From an uncultured Acetatifactor sp. (lineage in GTDB: Bacteria > Bacillota > Clostridia > Lachnospirales > Lachnospiraceae): a stretch of 14,497 nt of DNA. Position 1 is the stretch's first letter; every line of letters starts with the position of its first letter. The stretch lies in the NCBI GenBank assembly GCA_948496895.1, contig CAOOJO010000027.1:1-14497 (forward strand), in the 5' to 3' direction. Shown in pieces: positions 1 through 8,247 of the stretch. The position numbers and the translations under genes were made by a program. Below the pieces are notes generated by a model. It was not told where the DNA came from. It saw only the letters and a list, made by a program, of their open reading frames with translations, and did no database searches.

Positions 1-1
1 G

Positions 2-2146
2 GCAATTCCAGAGGAGACCGGCTTCGAGGTGGTGGCGGAGGCGCTGGAGGAGACCTGGAAGGATGGCGGCAGAAAGGAAGGAGGACATTGCTCCCGGGAC
101 GGGCATTCCCCGGAAGCCCCGGCAGGCCGTATCATCCAGGAGCGCCGCGTCGCCATGCCGGACATGGATAAGGTGCCTGAACTCTCTCTGCTGGGCATCT
201 CCGGCATGGAACCGGGCTGCTTCGATGGACATGCCAGGAACTGGTGGGAGACCGATGATTATCTATCCCGCTGCGGAGGGGAAGACATCAAGCGCCCCTC
301 CTTTGAAAGAGCAGGATGCGGGGACAGGGCTTTCGCCGGAGCCTGGCAGGAATACATCACGGATACAGGGATGAAAGGATATGAAGTACATCCGAGGGGG
401 ACTGGTTCCGGGCAGGAGGCAGCGGATGAGCTGCCAGAGGCCGTCACAGCCCTGGAATTTGCCCTGAGGGACGCGGAGACCGGCCTGATAGGCCTGTGCG
501 TCGAGACAGAAGGCCCTGCCACCGTGGACATCGTCTGGAACGACTTTCTGGACGAGACGGCTCAGGTGCCGGTGAAAGCGGACAGCATGAACCGCGTCAT
601 ACGCCTGGAGTCGGCGGGAGGGCACATCTCCTTCGAATCCATGGAACCCCATTTCCTGAAATACATTAAGGTTATCGTACAGACGGACAGAACATTCCGA
701 CTGGCCGATATCTACGTGAGGCGATACCGCTTCCCGGAGGCTTTCGGCAGGGCGCGGTTCGTCTGCAGCGATATGGAGCTGAACCGCATCTATGAAGCTT
801 CCAGGCGCACGCTCCTCACCAACACCCTGGCGTTCTTTCTGGACTCTCCGGAACGGGAGCGGGGCGGTTGGGCCGGGGACAGCTACTGGACGGGAAGGGC
901 CTCCGCCATGCTGCTGGGGGATACTACGGTAGAGCGTTCCATGCTATACGATTTCCTGGCTGCCGATTATGCGCAGATGCTGCCCGGCACTTTTCCCTGC
1001 TGCTGTTGCGGCGGCGAGGAGAACGACCCTGAGCTGATGTATACCTGGAGCCTTTTCGTGCTCCTGGAGCTGACGGATTATTATAGAAGGACCGGGGACG
1101 AGACCCTGAAGCGGGATTTCGCCTCCAGGGTGGAGAGCTTTATGGAAGCCTCCCAGAGCCTGAAGAATGACCTGGGGGTGCTGGAGAATATCCCGGGCAC
1201 CGTTTTCATCGATTGGTCGGCATCCAACAACCGGGCCAATACGGAGGCGGTCTGCACCGCGGCTAACGGCCTCTATGCGATGGTGGCCCAGCGGCTGGGG
1301 GAGATGTACGGCGTGGCGGCCTACAGAGAAGAGGCAGAGCGGATTCGTAGCGTCTTCCGGGAGACATATAGAAAGGTAAAGGAGACTAAGTACGACCTCT
1401 TTACCATGTATCCTTTCCTGCCCGACTCCATGACCGTAAAGGACGGAGAGCTGAAGGGGAACGGGGTCTACAGCGAAGCCGCCCAGTATTACTGCTTCTG
1501 GACGGGGCTGCTGCGCAGGGAGGACGCGCCCGACCTCTGGAAGATTCTGGTGGAGCAGTTCGGCCCCATGCCGGAGAGGTACCGGGGGACCCCACAGCTG
1601 TCCGTGGGCAGCTGCGGCGTATTCTTCGGCCATATGATGCGCTTTGAGCTTCTGGCCAGGTTTGGGGAGACGGCGCTTTTGGAGAAGGAGATGAAGCATC
1701 TGTGCTGCTATATGATGGGACATGACCCGGGGACATTCTGGGAGACCTTAGGCGGCACGGACAGCCGCAACCATGGCTTCGGTGCCCACTATGGCGTGGT
1801 GGTGATGCGGGATTTCCTGGGGATGGACATCCCCGACTGCCGGGAAAGAACCGTTCGCTTCGCGCCGGGGCGGGGGAGCCTGCGGTGGGCAAAGGGACGG
1901 ATCGGCCTGGAGAAGGGAGAATTTGCGGCCTTCTGGCACAGGGATATGGAGCAGCTGAGCCTGTCCATATCTGCCCCTGACGGATACCGCGTCCTGGTGG
2001 AGCTGCCCGGGGAATACTGCGGCGGGAAGCTGACGGTGAATGGGAAGGTACAGGAATTCCGGCGGATTCTGGAATGCGGGAATGTGGTGGATATCAGAGT
2101 GGAAAGCGTCTTCCGGGAGAGCGGTTTGGAGCAAAAGCATTTATAA
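2..2146 (+). CDS. GH78-type alpha-L-rhamnosidase, 5' partial
   Basis: The frame is open from the first bases of the window and ends at TAA 2144-2146. The first usable start is GTG 29, but nothing resembling a ribosome site precedes it and the frame stays open upstream, so the true start lies outside the window. Numbering from GTG 29 (705 residues): a beta-rich region at about 135-235, then the (alpha/alpha)6 barrel. The barrel carries the GH78 hallmark DSPERERGGWAGD (272-284), rich in the acidic residues used for catalysis, and later TFWETLGG...SRNHGFG (about 569-585), matching the conserved WE...NH block near the barrel end. A C-terminal beta-sandwich follows (about 605-690). GH78 enzymes remove terminal alpha-L-rhamnose from oligosaccharides or glycosides by inversion. 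Four consecutive cysteines (324-327) are unusual. Whether the missing N-terminus has a signal peptide is unknown. The next gene follows after 32 bases, suggesting one operon. Family assignment is good; the substrate is inferred. Confidence 0.87.
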   Translation, partial: AIPEETGFEVVAEALEETWKDGGRKEGGHCSRDGHSPEAPAGRIIQERRVAMPDMDKVPELSLLGISGMEPGCFDGHARNWWETDDYLSRCGGEDIKRPSFERAGCGDRAFAGAWQEYITDTGMKGYEVHPRGTGSGQEAADELPEAVTALEFALRDAETGLIGLCVETEGPATVDIVWNDFLDETAQVPVKADSMNRVIRLESAGGHISFESMEPHFLKYIKVIVQTDRTFRLADIYVRRYRFPEAFGRARFVCSDMELNRIYEASRRTLLTNTLAFFLDSPERERGGWAGDSYWTGRASAMLLGDTTVERSMLYDFLAADYAQMLPGTFPCCCCGGEENDPELMYTWSLFVLLELTDYYRRTGDETLKRDFASRVESFMEASQSLKNDLGVLENIPGTVFIDWSASNNRANTEAVCTAANGLYAMVAQRLGEMYGVAAYREEAERIRSVFRETYRKVKETKYDLFTMYPFLPDSMTVKDGELKGNGVYSEAAQYYCFWTGLLRREDAPDLWKILVEQFGPMPERYRGTPQLSVGSCGVFFGHMMRFELLARFGETALLEKEMKHLCCYMMGHDPGTFWETLGGTDSRNHGFGAHYGVVVMRDFLGMDIPDCRERTVRFAPGRGSLRWAKGRIGLEKGEFAAFWHRDMEQLSLSISAPDGYRVLVELPGEYCGGKLTVNGKVQEFRRILECGNVVDIRVESVFRESGLEQKHL

Positions 2147-2178
2147 TATGAAGAGGAGCATTCATAAGGAGGAGAGAA

Positions 2179-3930
2179 ATGGGCACGACACAACGGGACA
2201 GAAAGGATATCTTCCGCGTCATGGATGAGGACAGCCTGAAAGCAGGGAAGGAGGACATCAGAACCAGGAGGTTCCTGCTTCCCAGGCGGATTCTCTGGAC
2301 GAAGGGGCATGTGGAGAACAGCGACACACTACTGGAAAACCGGGAAATCCAGATTTCCCTGGCAGCCCACAGGCCCTGCATCCTGAAGAATGAGGGACAG
2401 GCGCAGGAAAAGGCTTCCATCCTGCTGGACTACGGCGTGGAGATCCACGGCGGCATCCGGCTCCTGGCCTGGATGGACAGCACGGGCAGGGGAGCGAAGG
2501 TGCGCGTCCGCTTCGGCGAGTCCGCCGCGGAAGCCATGAGCGAGCTGGGCGGGGAGACCAACGCCACCAACGACCACGCCAGGAGGGACATGACCGTGGA
2601 GGTGGGCATGATGAGCATGAACCAGATTGGGGAGAGCGGTTTCCGCTTCGTGCGCATCGACCTGGAAGAGCCGGAGGCCTCCATCGCCCTGAAGACCGTC
2701 TGGGCCGTGCTGATCTACAAGGATGTCCCCTACCGGGGAAGCTTTACCTGCAGCGACAGTCTGCTGAACCGCATCTGGGACGTGGGGGCGTACACCGTGC
2801 ACCTGAACATGCAGGAGTACATATGGGACGGCATCAAAAGGGACAGGCTGGTCTGGGTGGGGGACATGCACCCTGAAATCACCACGATCAAGGCGGTGTT
2901 CGGCGAGGACAGCGCGGTGGAGGATAGCCTGGACTACATCCGGAAGGAGACGCCCCTGCCGGGATGGATGAACGGCATGGCCAGCTATTCCATGTGGTAT
3001 TCCATCATTACCTGGGACTGGTATCAGTACACGGGGAAGAAGGAATTCCTGGAAAAACAGCGGGAATATCTGAAAGGATTATCGGAGCAGCTCTCCGCCC
3101 ACATCGACGAAAAGGGACAGGATACGGTGAAGGAGGGGCGTTTCCTGGACTGGCCCTCCGAGGGGAAGCTTGGCATCGTGGACGCAGGGGTGCAGGCGCT
3201 GCATATCTGGGCGGCGGGAAGCCTGGAGCGGATCTTCACTGTCCTGGGGGAGGAGGCCCTGGCGGAGAGCTGCAGGGAGGACATCAGGCGGCTGAAAGGC
3301 TTCGAGACGGACTATGAGGATTCCAAACAGGCGGCGGCCCTTTCGGTGATGATGGGCCAGAAGGGGGCGGCGGAGGTGAACGAGGCGCTGCTGAAGCAGG
3401 GCGGCGCTAAGGGCATGTCCACCTTCATGGGCTACTATATCCTGACGGCCAGGGCCATGGCGGGAGATTACCAGGGCTGCCTGGACTGCATCCGGGACTA
3501 CTGGGGCGGCATGCTTCAGTTAGGAGCGACTACCTTCTGGGAGGATTTCGATGTGGACTGGATGGAGAATGCCGCCGGGATCGACGAGCTGCCCCAGGCA
3601 GACACGGAAGAATGCCGTTCCAAGGTGGACGTCCACGGGACCTACGGCGGGTTCTGTTACCAGGGCTACCGCCACAGCCTCTGCCACGGCTGGGCCAGCG
3701 GCGCCACGCCATGGCTTTCCGAGAACGTGCTGGGGGTGCGGATTCTGGAGCCGGGCTGCCGGAAGGTGAAGATAGAGCCCCATCTGGGGGATCTGGAATG
3801 GGCGAAGGGAACCTATCCCACCCCTTACGGCGAGATTTCCGTCTCCCATGTAAGGCTGGCCGACGGCTCTGTAGCCACGGAGGTGGACGCACCGGAGGAA
3901 GTGGAGATTTGCAGGGAGACAAGCATATGA
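2179..3930 (+). CDS. GH78-like alpha-L-rhamnosidase family protein
   Basis: A 583-residue protein starting at ATG 2179, preceded at good spacing by a strong AAGGAGGAGAG ribosome site. There is no signal peptide, so it is probably cytoplasmic. An N-terminal beta-sandwich region (about 30-185) is followed by an (alpha/alpha)6 barrel. DGIKRDRLVWVGD (217-229) is the counterpart of the GH78 D..RER.GW.GD catalytic block, and TTFWEDFD (451-458) plus HSLCHGWASG (499-508) match the conserved second acidic and histidine blocks. A short C-terminal beta domain (about 515-578) closes the protein. It is clearly divergent from the upstream GH78 gene: shorter and with a different catalytic block, so the two probably cleave different rhamnosidic linkages or chain positions. 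Its TGA overlaps the ATG of the next gene (ATGA), indicating translational coupling. The superfamily is clear; strict rhamnosidase activity is inferred. Confidence 0.85.
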   Translation: MGTTQRDRKDIFRVMDEDSLKAGKEDIRTRRFLLPRRILWTKGHVENSDTLLENREIQISLAAHRPCILKNEGQAQEKASILLDYGVEIHGGIRLLAWMDSTGRGAKVRVRFGESAAEAMSELGGETNATNDHARRDMTVEVGMMSMNQIGESGFRFVRIDLEEPEASIALKTVWAVLIYKDVPYRGSFTCSDSLLNRIWDVGAYTVHLNMQEYIWDGIKRDRLVWVGDMHPEITTIKAVFGEDSAVEDSLDYIRKETPLPGWMNGMASYSMWYSIITWDWYQYTGKKEFLEKQREYLKGLSEQLSAHIDEKGQDTVKEGRFLDWPSEGKLGIVDAGVQALHIWAAGSLERIFTVLGEEALAESCREDIRRLKGFETDYEDSKQAAALSVMMGQKGAAEVNEALLKQGGAKGMSTFMGYYILTARAMAGDYQGCLDCIRDYWGGMLQLGATTFWEDFDVDWMENAAGIDELPQADTEECRSKVDVHGTYGGFCYQGYRHSLCHGWASGATPWLSENVLGVRILEPGCRKVKIEPHLGDLEWAKGTYPTPYGEISVSHVRLADGSVATEVDAPEEVEICRETSI

Positions 3931-6900
3931 ACATAAGCGAAAGACAGAAGCTATTTGAGAATCCCACAAAGGAGTACCGGGGCAAGCCGTTCTGGTCATG
4001 GAACGGCAGGCTGGAGGAGGCGGAGCTGTGCCGCCAGATTGACATCATCAAGGAAATGGGCTTCGGCGGCTATTTCATGCACTCCCGCACCGGCCTGGAG
4101 ACGGAGTACCTGGGGGAGGAATGGTTCCGGCTCACCAACAAATGCGCGGATTACGGCCAGAAAGCCGGGATGGAGTCCTGGCTCTACGACGAAGACCGCT
4201 GGCCCTCCGGAAGCGCAGGGGGCATGGTGACGAAGGAGGAGAAGTACCGCGCCATGTTCCTGGAGATGAACCTTCTGACGGCGGATGCCTGGAGGGCATG
4301 GCAGCCGGACGAAAATGTGGTGGCGGTATATGCCTGCAGAATGGAGCGGGAGCTTTCCGCGGATCCGGGGCGTTCCGGGCAAGCCCTTGCTGCCGGGGGA
4401 CATGCCGTGGAAGCACGGGACACGGGCGGGCCTAAGGAGGGCTTTAACGGGATTTTCTCCGAAAAGAGGCTCCTCCACGAGGGCGACGCCCTGGCGGAAG
4501 GGGAGACGGCCATAGAGTTCCGCACCCGCTATTCCGTGTGCAACGACAATTACAACGGCTACTGCTATGTGAACACCATGGACAGGGAGGCCATAGAGAA
4601 GTATATTGAGCTGACCCATGAGAAATACAGGGAAAAATGCGGTGACAGGTTTGGAAAGGAAATCATGGGCATCTTCACGGACGAGCCCCACAGAGGCGGC
4701 GTGTTCACCAATTTCGCGGAGGGGGAGCCAAACGCCGCCCCCTATACGCCGGATTTGTTCCCGGAATTCGAGAAGCGCTTCGGCTACAGCCTGAAGGAGA
4801 ACCTGCCGGAGCTGTTCCTGCGCAGGAGCCAGGGGGAGCTGTCGAAGGTCACCAGGGACTATTTCGAGCTGTGCCAGGAGCTGTTCCTGGAGCGATTCGC
4901 CATCCCCGTACAGAACTGGTGCAGGGAGAACGGGCTGATCTTCACCGGCCATGTGCTCCATGAGGACTCCCTGTGCTGCCAGGCCATCATGCAGGGCTCC
5001 CTTATGCGGTTCTATGAATATATGGATTATCCCGGCATCGACATCCTCAGCGAGGGGAACAGATGCTACTGGGTGGCCAAGCAGATATCCTCCGTGGCCA
5101 GGCAGCTGGACAAGGAGTGGGTCCTGTCCGAGCTTTACGGCTGTACGGGCTGGCAGATGGATTTCGAGTCCTACAAGAACGTAGGCGACTGGCAGGCGCT
5201 GTTCGGCGTGAACCTAAGGTGCCCCCACCTGTCCTGGTACACCATGAAGGGGGAGGCCAAGCGGGACTACCCTGCCAGCATGCTGCACCAGTCCTACTGG
5301 TATCGGGACTATCATTATGTGGAGGACTATTTCTCCAGAATCCATGCCGCGCTCCACGGCGGCAGGCCTGTGTGCAGCCTGCTGGTGCTGAATCCCATAG
5401 AGAGCGTGTGGGCAAGGGCCTACAGCGGCTCCTTTGACGGGCTCTCCGGCGTGGACGCGGAAATCGTGCGCCTGGAGCGGCAGTACGCCGAGCTGTTCCA
5501 CATCCTTTCCGGCAATCAGATCGACTTCGACTACGGCGAGGAGGACATCATGGCCCGTCATGGGAAGGTGGAGGAGGGTATCCTGTACGTGGGAAGCTGC
5601 GCCTACCGCAGGGTTCTGGTGGCGGGCATGGATACCATGCGCTCCAGCACCCTGGCGCTGCTGGAGGAATTCGTGGCCCAGGGCGGGGAGGTCATCTTCG
5701 CCGGAGAGGCCCCGGGCTGCGTGGACGTGATTCCCTCGGATAAGGTGGCGAAGCTTGCGGACAGGTGCAGAAGAGTGCCTTTTGAAGAGGAGGCAGTGGC
5801 CCGGGCGGCGAAGAGCGGCATGGAAGTCAGGATAATGCCTACGGACTCTTTCTTCGTGCAGTCCTTCCAGGTGGACGGCGGCCGCATGGTGATGCTGTTG
5901 AACGTGAACCGCGAAAAAGACTACAGAAATGTCTCTGTAGACCTGGGACGCGGCGATTATCTGGAGCTATGGGATGCCAGAACCGGGAAGGTCGTCAGAC
6001 CGGATTACCAGATATTGGATGGCAGGATTCGCCTGACCATGGATCTGGAGAGGGGCGGAGAGCGCATCTTCCTGGTCACGGAGCAGTGTCGGGAGCTGCC
6101 GGAGGAGGAGCTCTTTACGGGCGGGGAGCCTGTGGAGCTGCCGGAAACCTTCCGCTACCGGCTGACAGAGCCCAATGTCTGCGTGCTGGACATGGTCTGC
6201 GTCACGGACGGAAGCGGCAGAGAAATTCCCCGGATGGAGGTGCTGAAAGCGGACCGGGCCCTGCGGGACATATTGGGCATTCCTTACCGGGGCGGCGAGA
6301 TGCTGCAGCCCTGGTATCAGGTGAAATATAAGGGCGGGAACACGAAGCTGCTGGATACGATTTCCCTCCGATACGATGTGGAGATAGCGGAAATTCCGGA
6401 GAGATTGCGACTGGCAGTGGAAGATTTGACGCATATCCGTCAGATACAGGTGAACGGAGCTGAGATTCCTCTTGTCAGCAAGGGAAAATGGATTGACATA
6501 TGCTTTGATGAGTTGGAGATTCCCGCGGGCGTGCTGGCGAAGGGCAGGAATACGATTGACATCTCCATGGACTATTACAGTACCTGCGGCATAGAGGCCG
6601 CCTACCTGCTGGGGGATTTCGGCGTGGAGATTCTGGAGGAGAAATGCTCTGTAGAGGAGAATCCCGCCGAAGAAGCCTCCGCGGATGGAACATCGGCTGG
6701 GAATACCGCCGGAAGACCCGTGGAAGGAGCTTCGGCGGATGCTGCTCCCAGCAGCAGCCGTGTGGTTCTGACAGGTCTGCCGGACAGGCTGGCGGTCGGA
6801 GACATCACGGAGCAGGGCCTGCCTTTCTATTCGGGAAGCGTGGTTTATGAGCTGGATGGGACAGCAGCCGCGGAGGAAGCAAAGCACTGCCGCGTGAGCG

Positions 6901-7175
6901 TAAAAGCCCCCGGCTTCGGCGGAGCGCTCATCAAGCTCCACGGAAAAGGAGAGGCGGCAATCGCATTCCCGCCCTACCAGGCGGATGTGGAAGATTTGCG
7001 CGGCATCGAGGTGGTGCTGACCAGGCGGAACACCTTCGGGCCCCTCCATCAGTATCCAAAGGAAGCGCCCTCCTACGGCCCGGGCAACTTCATGACCACA
7101 GGCCAGGCTTGGAGCGATGCATACATGCTCTATCCCCAGGGGCTGCTGGAGAAGCCGGAGGTCAGGATAGGGTAG
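3927..7175 (+). CDS. GH106-like glycoside hydrolase, putative alpha-L-rhamnosidase
   Basis: A 1082-residue protein starting at ATG 3927, which overlaps the upstream stop in an ATGA and has AGGGAG about 8 bases upstream. A longer in-frame reading back to 3612 overlaps the second hydrolase in another frame and is rejected. The N-terminus (PFWSWNGRLEEAELCRQI, 21-38, then a GFGGYFMHSR strand, 45-54) looks like the TIM-barrel start of GH106-type enzymes. YDEDRWPSGSAGG (87-99) matches their D..NWPSG-type motif. TDEP (251-254) and SELYGCTGW (401-409) supply candidate catalytic glutamates. A middle alpha/beta region (about 480-640) is followed by beta-sandwich modules. AAYLLGDFGVEI (891-902) and GLPFYSGSVVYE (964-975) are typical of the GH106 C-terminus. 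There is no signal peptide, suggesting cytoplasmic action on imported oligosaccharides. A low-complexity Ala/Glu/Ser insert (about 908-944) interrupts the beta-sandwich. It could belong to an unclassified GH106 relative rather than GH106 itself. Confidence 0.78.
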   Translation: MNISERQKLFENPTKEYRGKPFWSWNGRLEEAELCRQIDIIKEMGFGGYFMHSRTGLETEYLGEEWFRLTNKCADYGQKAGMESWLYDEDRWPSGSAGGMVTKEEKYRAMFLEMNLLTADAWRAWQPDENVVAVYACRMERELSADPGRSGQALAAGGHAVEARDTGGPKEGFNGIFSEKRLLHEGDALAEGETAIEFRTRYSVCNDNYNGYCYVNTMDREAIEKYIELTHEKYREKCGDRFGKEIMGIFTDEPHRGGVFTNFAEGEPNAAPYTPDLFPEFEKRFGYSLKENLPELFLRRSQGELSKVTRDYFELCQELFLERFAIPVQNWCRENGLIFTGHVLHEDSLCCQAIMQGSLMRFYEYMDYPGIDILSEGNRCYWVAKQISSVARQLDKEWVLSELYGCTGWQMDFESYKNVGDWQALFGVNLRCPHLSWYTMKGEAKRDYPASMLHQSYWYRDYHYVEDYFSRIHAALHGGRPVCSLLVLNPIESVWARAYSGSFDGLSGVDAEIVRLERQYAELFHILSGNQIDFDYGEEDIMARHGKVEEGILYVGSCAYRRVLVAGMDTMRSSTLALLEEFVAQGGEVIFAGEAPGCVDVIPSDKVAKLADRCRRVPFEEEAVARAAKSGMEVRIMPTDSFFVQSFQVDGGRMVMLLNVNREKDYRNVSVDLGRGDYLELWDARTGKVVRPDYQILDGRIRLTMDLERGGERIFLVTEQCRELPEEELFTGGEPVELPETFRYRLTEPNVCVLDMVCVTDGSGREIPRMEVLKADRALRDILGIPYRGGEMLQPWYQVKYKGGNTKLLDTISLRYDVEIAEIPERLRLAVEDLTHIRQIQVNGAEIPLVSKGKWIDICFDELEIPAGVLAKGRNTIDISMDYYSTCGIEAAYLLGDFGVEILEEKCSVEENPAEEASADGTSAGNTAGRPVEGASADAAPSSSRVVLTGLPDRLAVGDITEQGLPFYSGSVVYELDGTAAAEEAKHCRVSVKAPGFGGALIKLHGKGEAAIAFPPYQADVEDLRGIEVVLTRRNTFGPLHQYPKEAPSYGPGNFMTTGQAWSDAYMLYPQGLLEKPEVRIG

Positions 7176-7190
7176 GAGCGCGACAGCGAA

Positions 7191-7244
7191 TTTCCCCAAA
7201 ATCCGGCATCATATCGGAAGGTATGGGCCTGGATTTTGGGGAAA
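7191..7244 (+). terminator. Perfect 14-bp inverted repeat after the hydrolase genes, probable terminator
   Basis: TTTCCCCAAAATCC (7191-7204) is exactly complementary to GGATTTTGGGGAAA (7231-7244), with a 26-base loop. It starts 16 bases after the hydrolase stop, where a terminator is expected. No T-run follows the second arm on either strand, so it is not a textbook intrinsic terminator. It could instead protect the 3' end of the mRNA or be a remnant of a mobile-element end. Confidence 0.5.
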
Positions 7245-7249
7245 ATCTG

Positions 7250-7278
7250 TTGTAAAATGTTGGATAATGCCTTATAAT
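7250..7278 (+). promoter_or_regulatory. Sigma-A type promoter of the small-protein/ART pair
   Basis: TTGTAA (7250-7255) and a perfect TATAAT (7273-7278) are separated by exactly 17 bases. Transcription would start near 7285 and leave a leader of about 70 bases before ATG 7357. This rules out the in-frame ATG at 7267 as the start of the small gene, because it would lie upstream of the transcript. Confidence 0.65.
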
Positions 7279-7310
7279 AAAAGAAATTACAGCTTTATTT
7301 CTACATTTTT

Positions 7311-7346
7311 TCCCTATACCAGGATGTATACTATTGCTTATAGGGA
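7311..7346 (+). promoter_or_regulatory. Leader hairpin masking the ribosome site of the small gene
   Basis: TCCCTATA (7311-7318) is exactly complementary to TATAGGGA (7339-7346), with two further G-U pairs possible outward. The second arm covers most of the ribosome site GGGAGGT (7343-7349) that serves ATG 7357. Folding would therefore hide this site and lower initiation unless opened by ribosomes, a protein or a partner RNA. The loop is 20 bases, so stability is moderate. Confidence 0.4.
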
Positions 7347-7356
7347 GGTAGAACAG

Positions 7357-7620
7357 ATGAAGCGTGAACGTCCTGATGAAAACGCACCTGTGGATGAAGA
7401 GGAGGTAGATGTTATGCCAACTATCGAATTAGTAGAACATGAAAGAACAGCCTATATAAAAGGGATGGAAGAATACCTGAAGAAATTAAGATTGATGCCG
7501 AACAAGGAAGCGGTTAAGAAATCCCGGGAAAGCCTGAAGGAATGCCATATCATACGTGAAGATGGCGAATTCTCGGAAAGGTACAGCAATACCAGAAAAT
7601 ATGTTCAGCACAGGGGATGA
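7357..7620 (+). CDS. Small charged protein, putative antitoxin or immunity partner
   Basis: An 87-residue protein from ATG 7357, with GGGAGGT seven bases upstream. A second in-frame start, ATG 7414 (MPTIELVEHERTAYIKG...), has its own GAGGAGGT seven bases upstream and would give 68 residues; either or both may be used. The first 19 residues are very acidic and look dispensable. The rest is helix-prone and charged, with a region rich in Lys/Glu at about 30-65, and ends in a basic tail. I do not recognise a named family and see no helix-turn-helix that I could defend. The gene is three bases upstream of the ART-like gene, in the same transcript. Size, order and spacing fit an antitoxin preceding its toxin; this is inference from context only. 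Confidence 0.6.
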   Translation: MKRERPDENAPVDEEEVDVMPTIELVEHERTAYIKGMEEYLKKLRLMPNKEAVKKSRESLKECHIIREDGEFSERYSNTRKYVQHRG

Positions 7621-7623
7621 GAG

Positions 7624-8247
7624 ATGTACAGTAATTTACCGAATCTGATTATTGGCTTTCATGGCTGTGATTTAGATACTTACAAGAATGTATTGTATAA
7701 GCATGATAGACTGCGGGCAAGCCATAATTCTTATGACTGGTTGGGGAGCGGGATTTATTTTTGGGAGAACAGCCTGGATAGGGCTGAAGAGTGGGCAGCC
7801 TCGTACTGTGACAGATATAATAAAAAACATCCTGACAGAAACACGAAAGAGCCAGCAGTCATAGGTGCAGTCATAAGTCTGGGGCATTGTCTGGATTTGG
7901 CTGATTATGGAAGCGCTTCTATTCTAAAGACAGGATATAAGATTTTGAAATTCGAGCTGTCTCTATTGGGAAAGCCTTTACCGGTGAACAGGGACATTGC
8001 AGGAAATAAGGATTTACTATTGAGGGAGCTGGACTGCGCTGTCATTGAAAGGATTCATCAGTACAACCGGGAGAACAACGAAAGGCCTTACGATAGTGTC
8101 CGGGGAGTGTTCATTGAGGGCAGCCCTGTTTATGAAAATTCAGGAATCATGGAAAAGACGCATACACAGATATGCATCATAAATCCGAATTGCATCAAAG
8201 GCTATTTCAGTCCATTGCTGCCGGACAGCGAATGGACTGTAGTCTGA
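7624..8247 (+). CDS. ADP-ribosyltransferase-fold-like protein, putative toxin
   Basis: A 207-residue protein from ATG 7624, with AGGGG seven bases upstream and only three bases after the preceding stop. No signal peptide or membrane segment is seen. IIGFHGCDLDTYKNVL (9-24) has the His-Gly start of H-Y-[E/D/Q]-type ADP-ribosyltransferase folds. YDWLGSGIYFWENSLDRAEEWA (37-58) matches their second motif: a Gly-x-Gly-x-Tyr strand, then a helix with acidic residues, as in DUF3990-like proteins. THTQICIINPNCIKGYF (179-195) would supply the third motif, with Gln182 as candidate. A triad His13-Tyr45-Gln182 is therefore plausible. If correct, it would transfer ADP-ribose from NAD to a cellular target, or may use another chemistry. 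Codon use is more AT-rich than the flanking hydrolases, consistent with acquisition. The fold is inferred from motifs alone; target and activity are unknown. Confidence 0.6.
   Translation: MYSNLPNLIIGFHGCDLDTYKNVLYKHDRLRASHNSYDWLGSGIYFWENSLDRAEEWAASYCDRYNKKHPDRNTKEPAVIGAVISLGHCLDLADYGSASILKTGYKILKFELSLLGKPLPVNRDIAGNKDLLLRELDCAVIERIHQYNRENNERPYDSVRGVFIEGSPVYENSGIMEKTHTQICIINPNCIKGYFSPLLPDSEWTVV

Noticed and set aside
3612..3926. N-terminal extension of the GH106-like protein
   Set aside because: The added residues are an out-of-frame reading of the second hydrolase; ATG 3927 has a ribosome site and begins the family-like sequence.
3996..4961. Antisense open frame of 321 codons opposite the same hydrolase
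   Set aside because: It lies wholly within the real gene, shows no recognisable motif and has low-complexity composition typical of a reverse-strand shadow.
5967..7199. Long antisense open frame of 410 codons opposite the GH106-like gene
   Set aside because: It mirrors a GC-rich real gene, has no ribosome site or recognisable domain, and the + strand protein has clear family motifs.
7267..7356. Earlier ATG for the small charged protein
   Set aside because: It lies within the promoter, upstream of the likely transcription start, and has no ribosome site.
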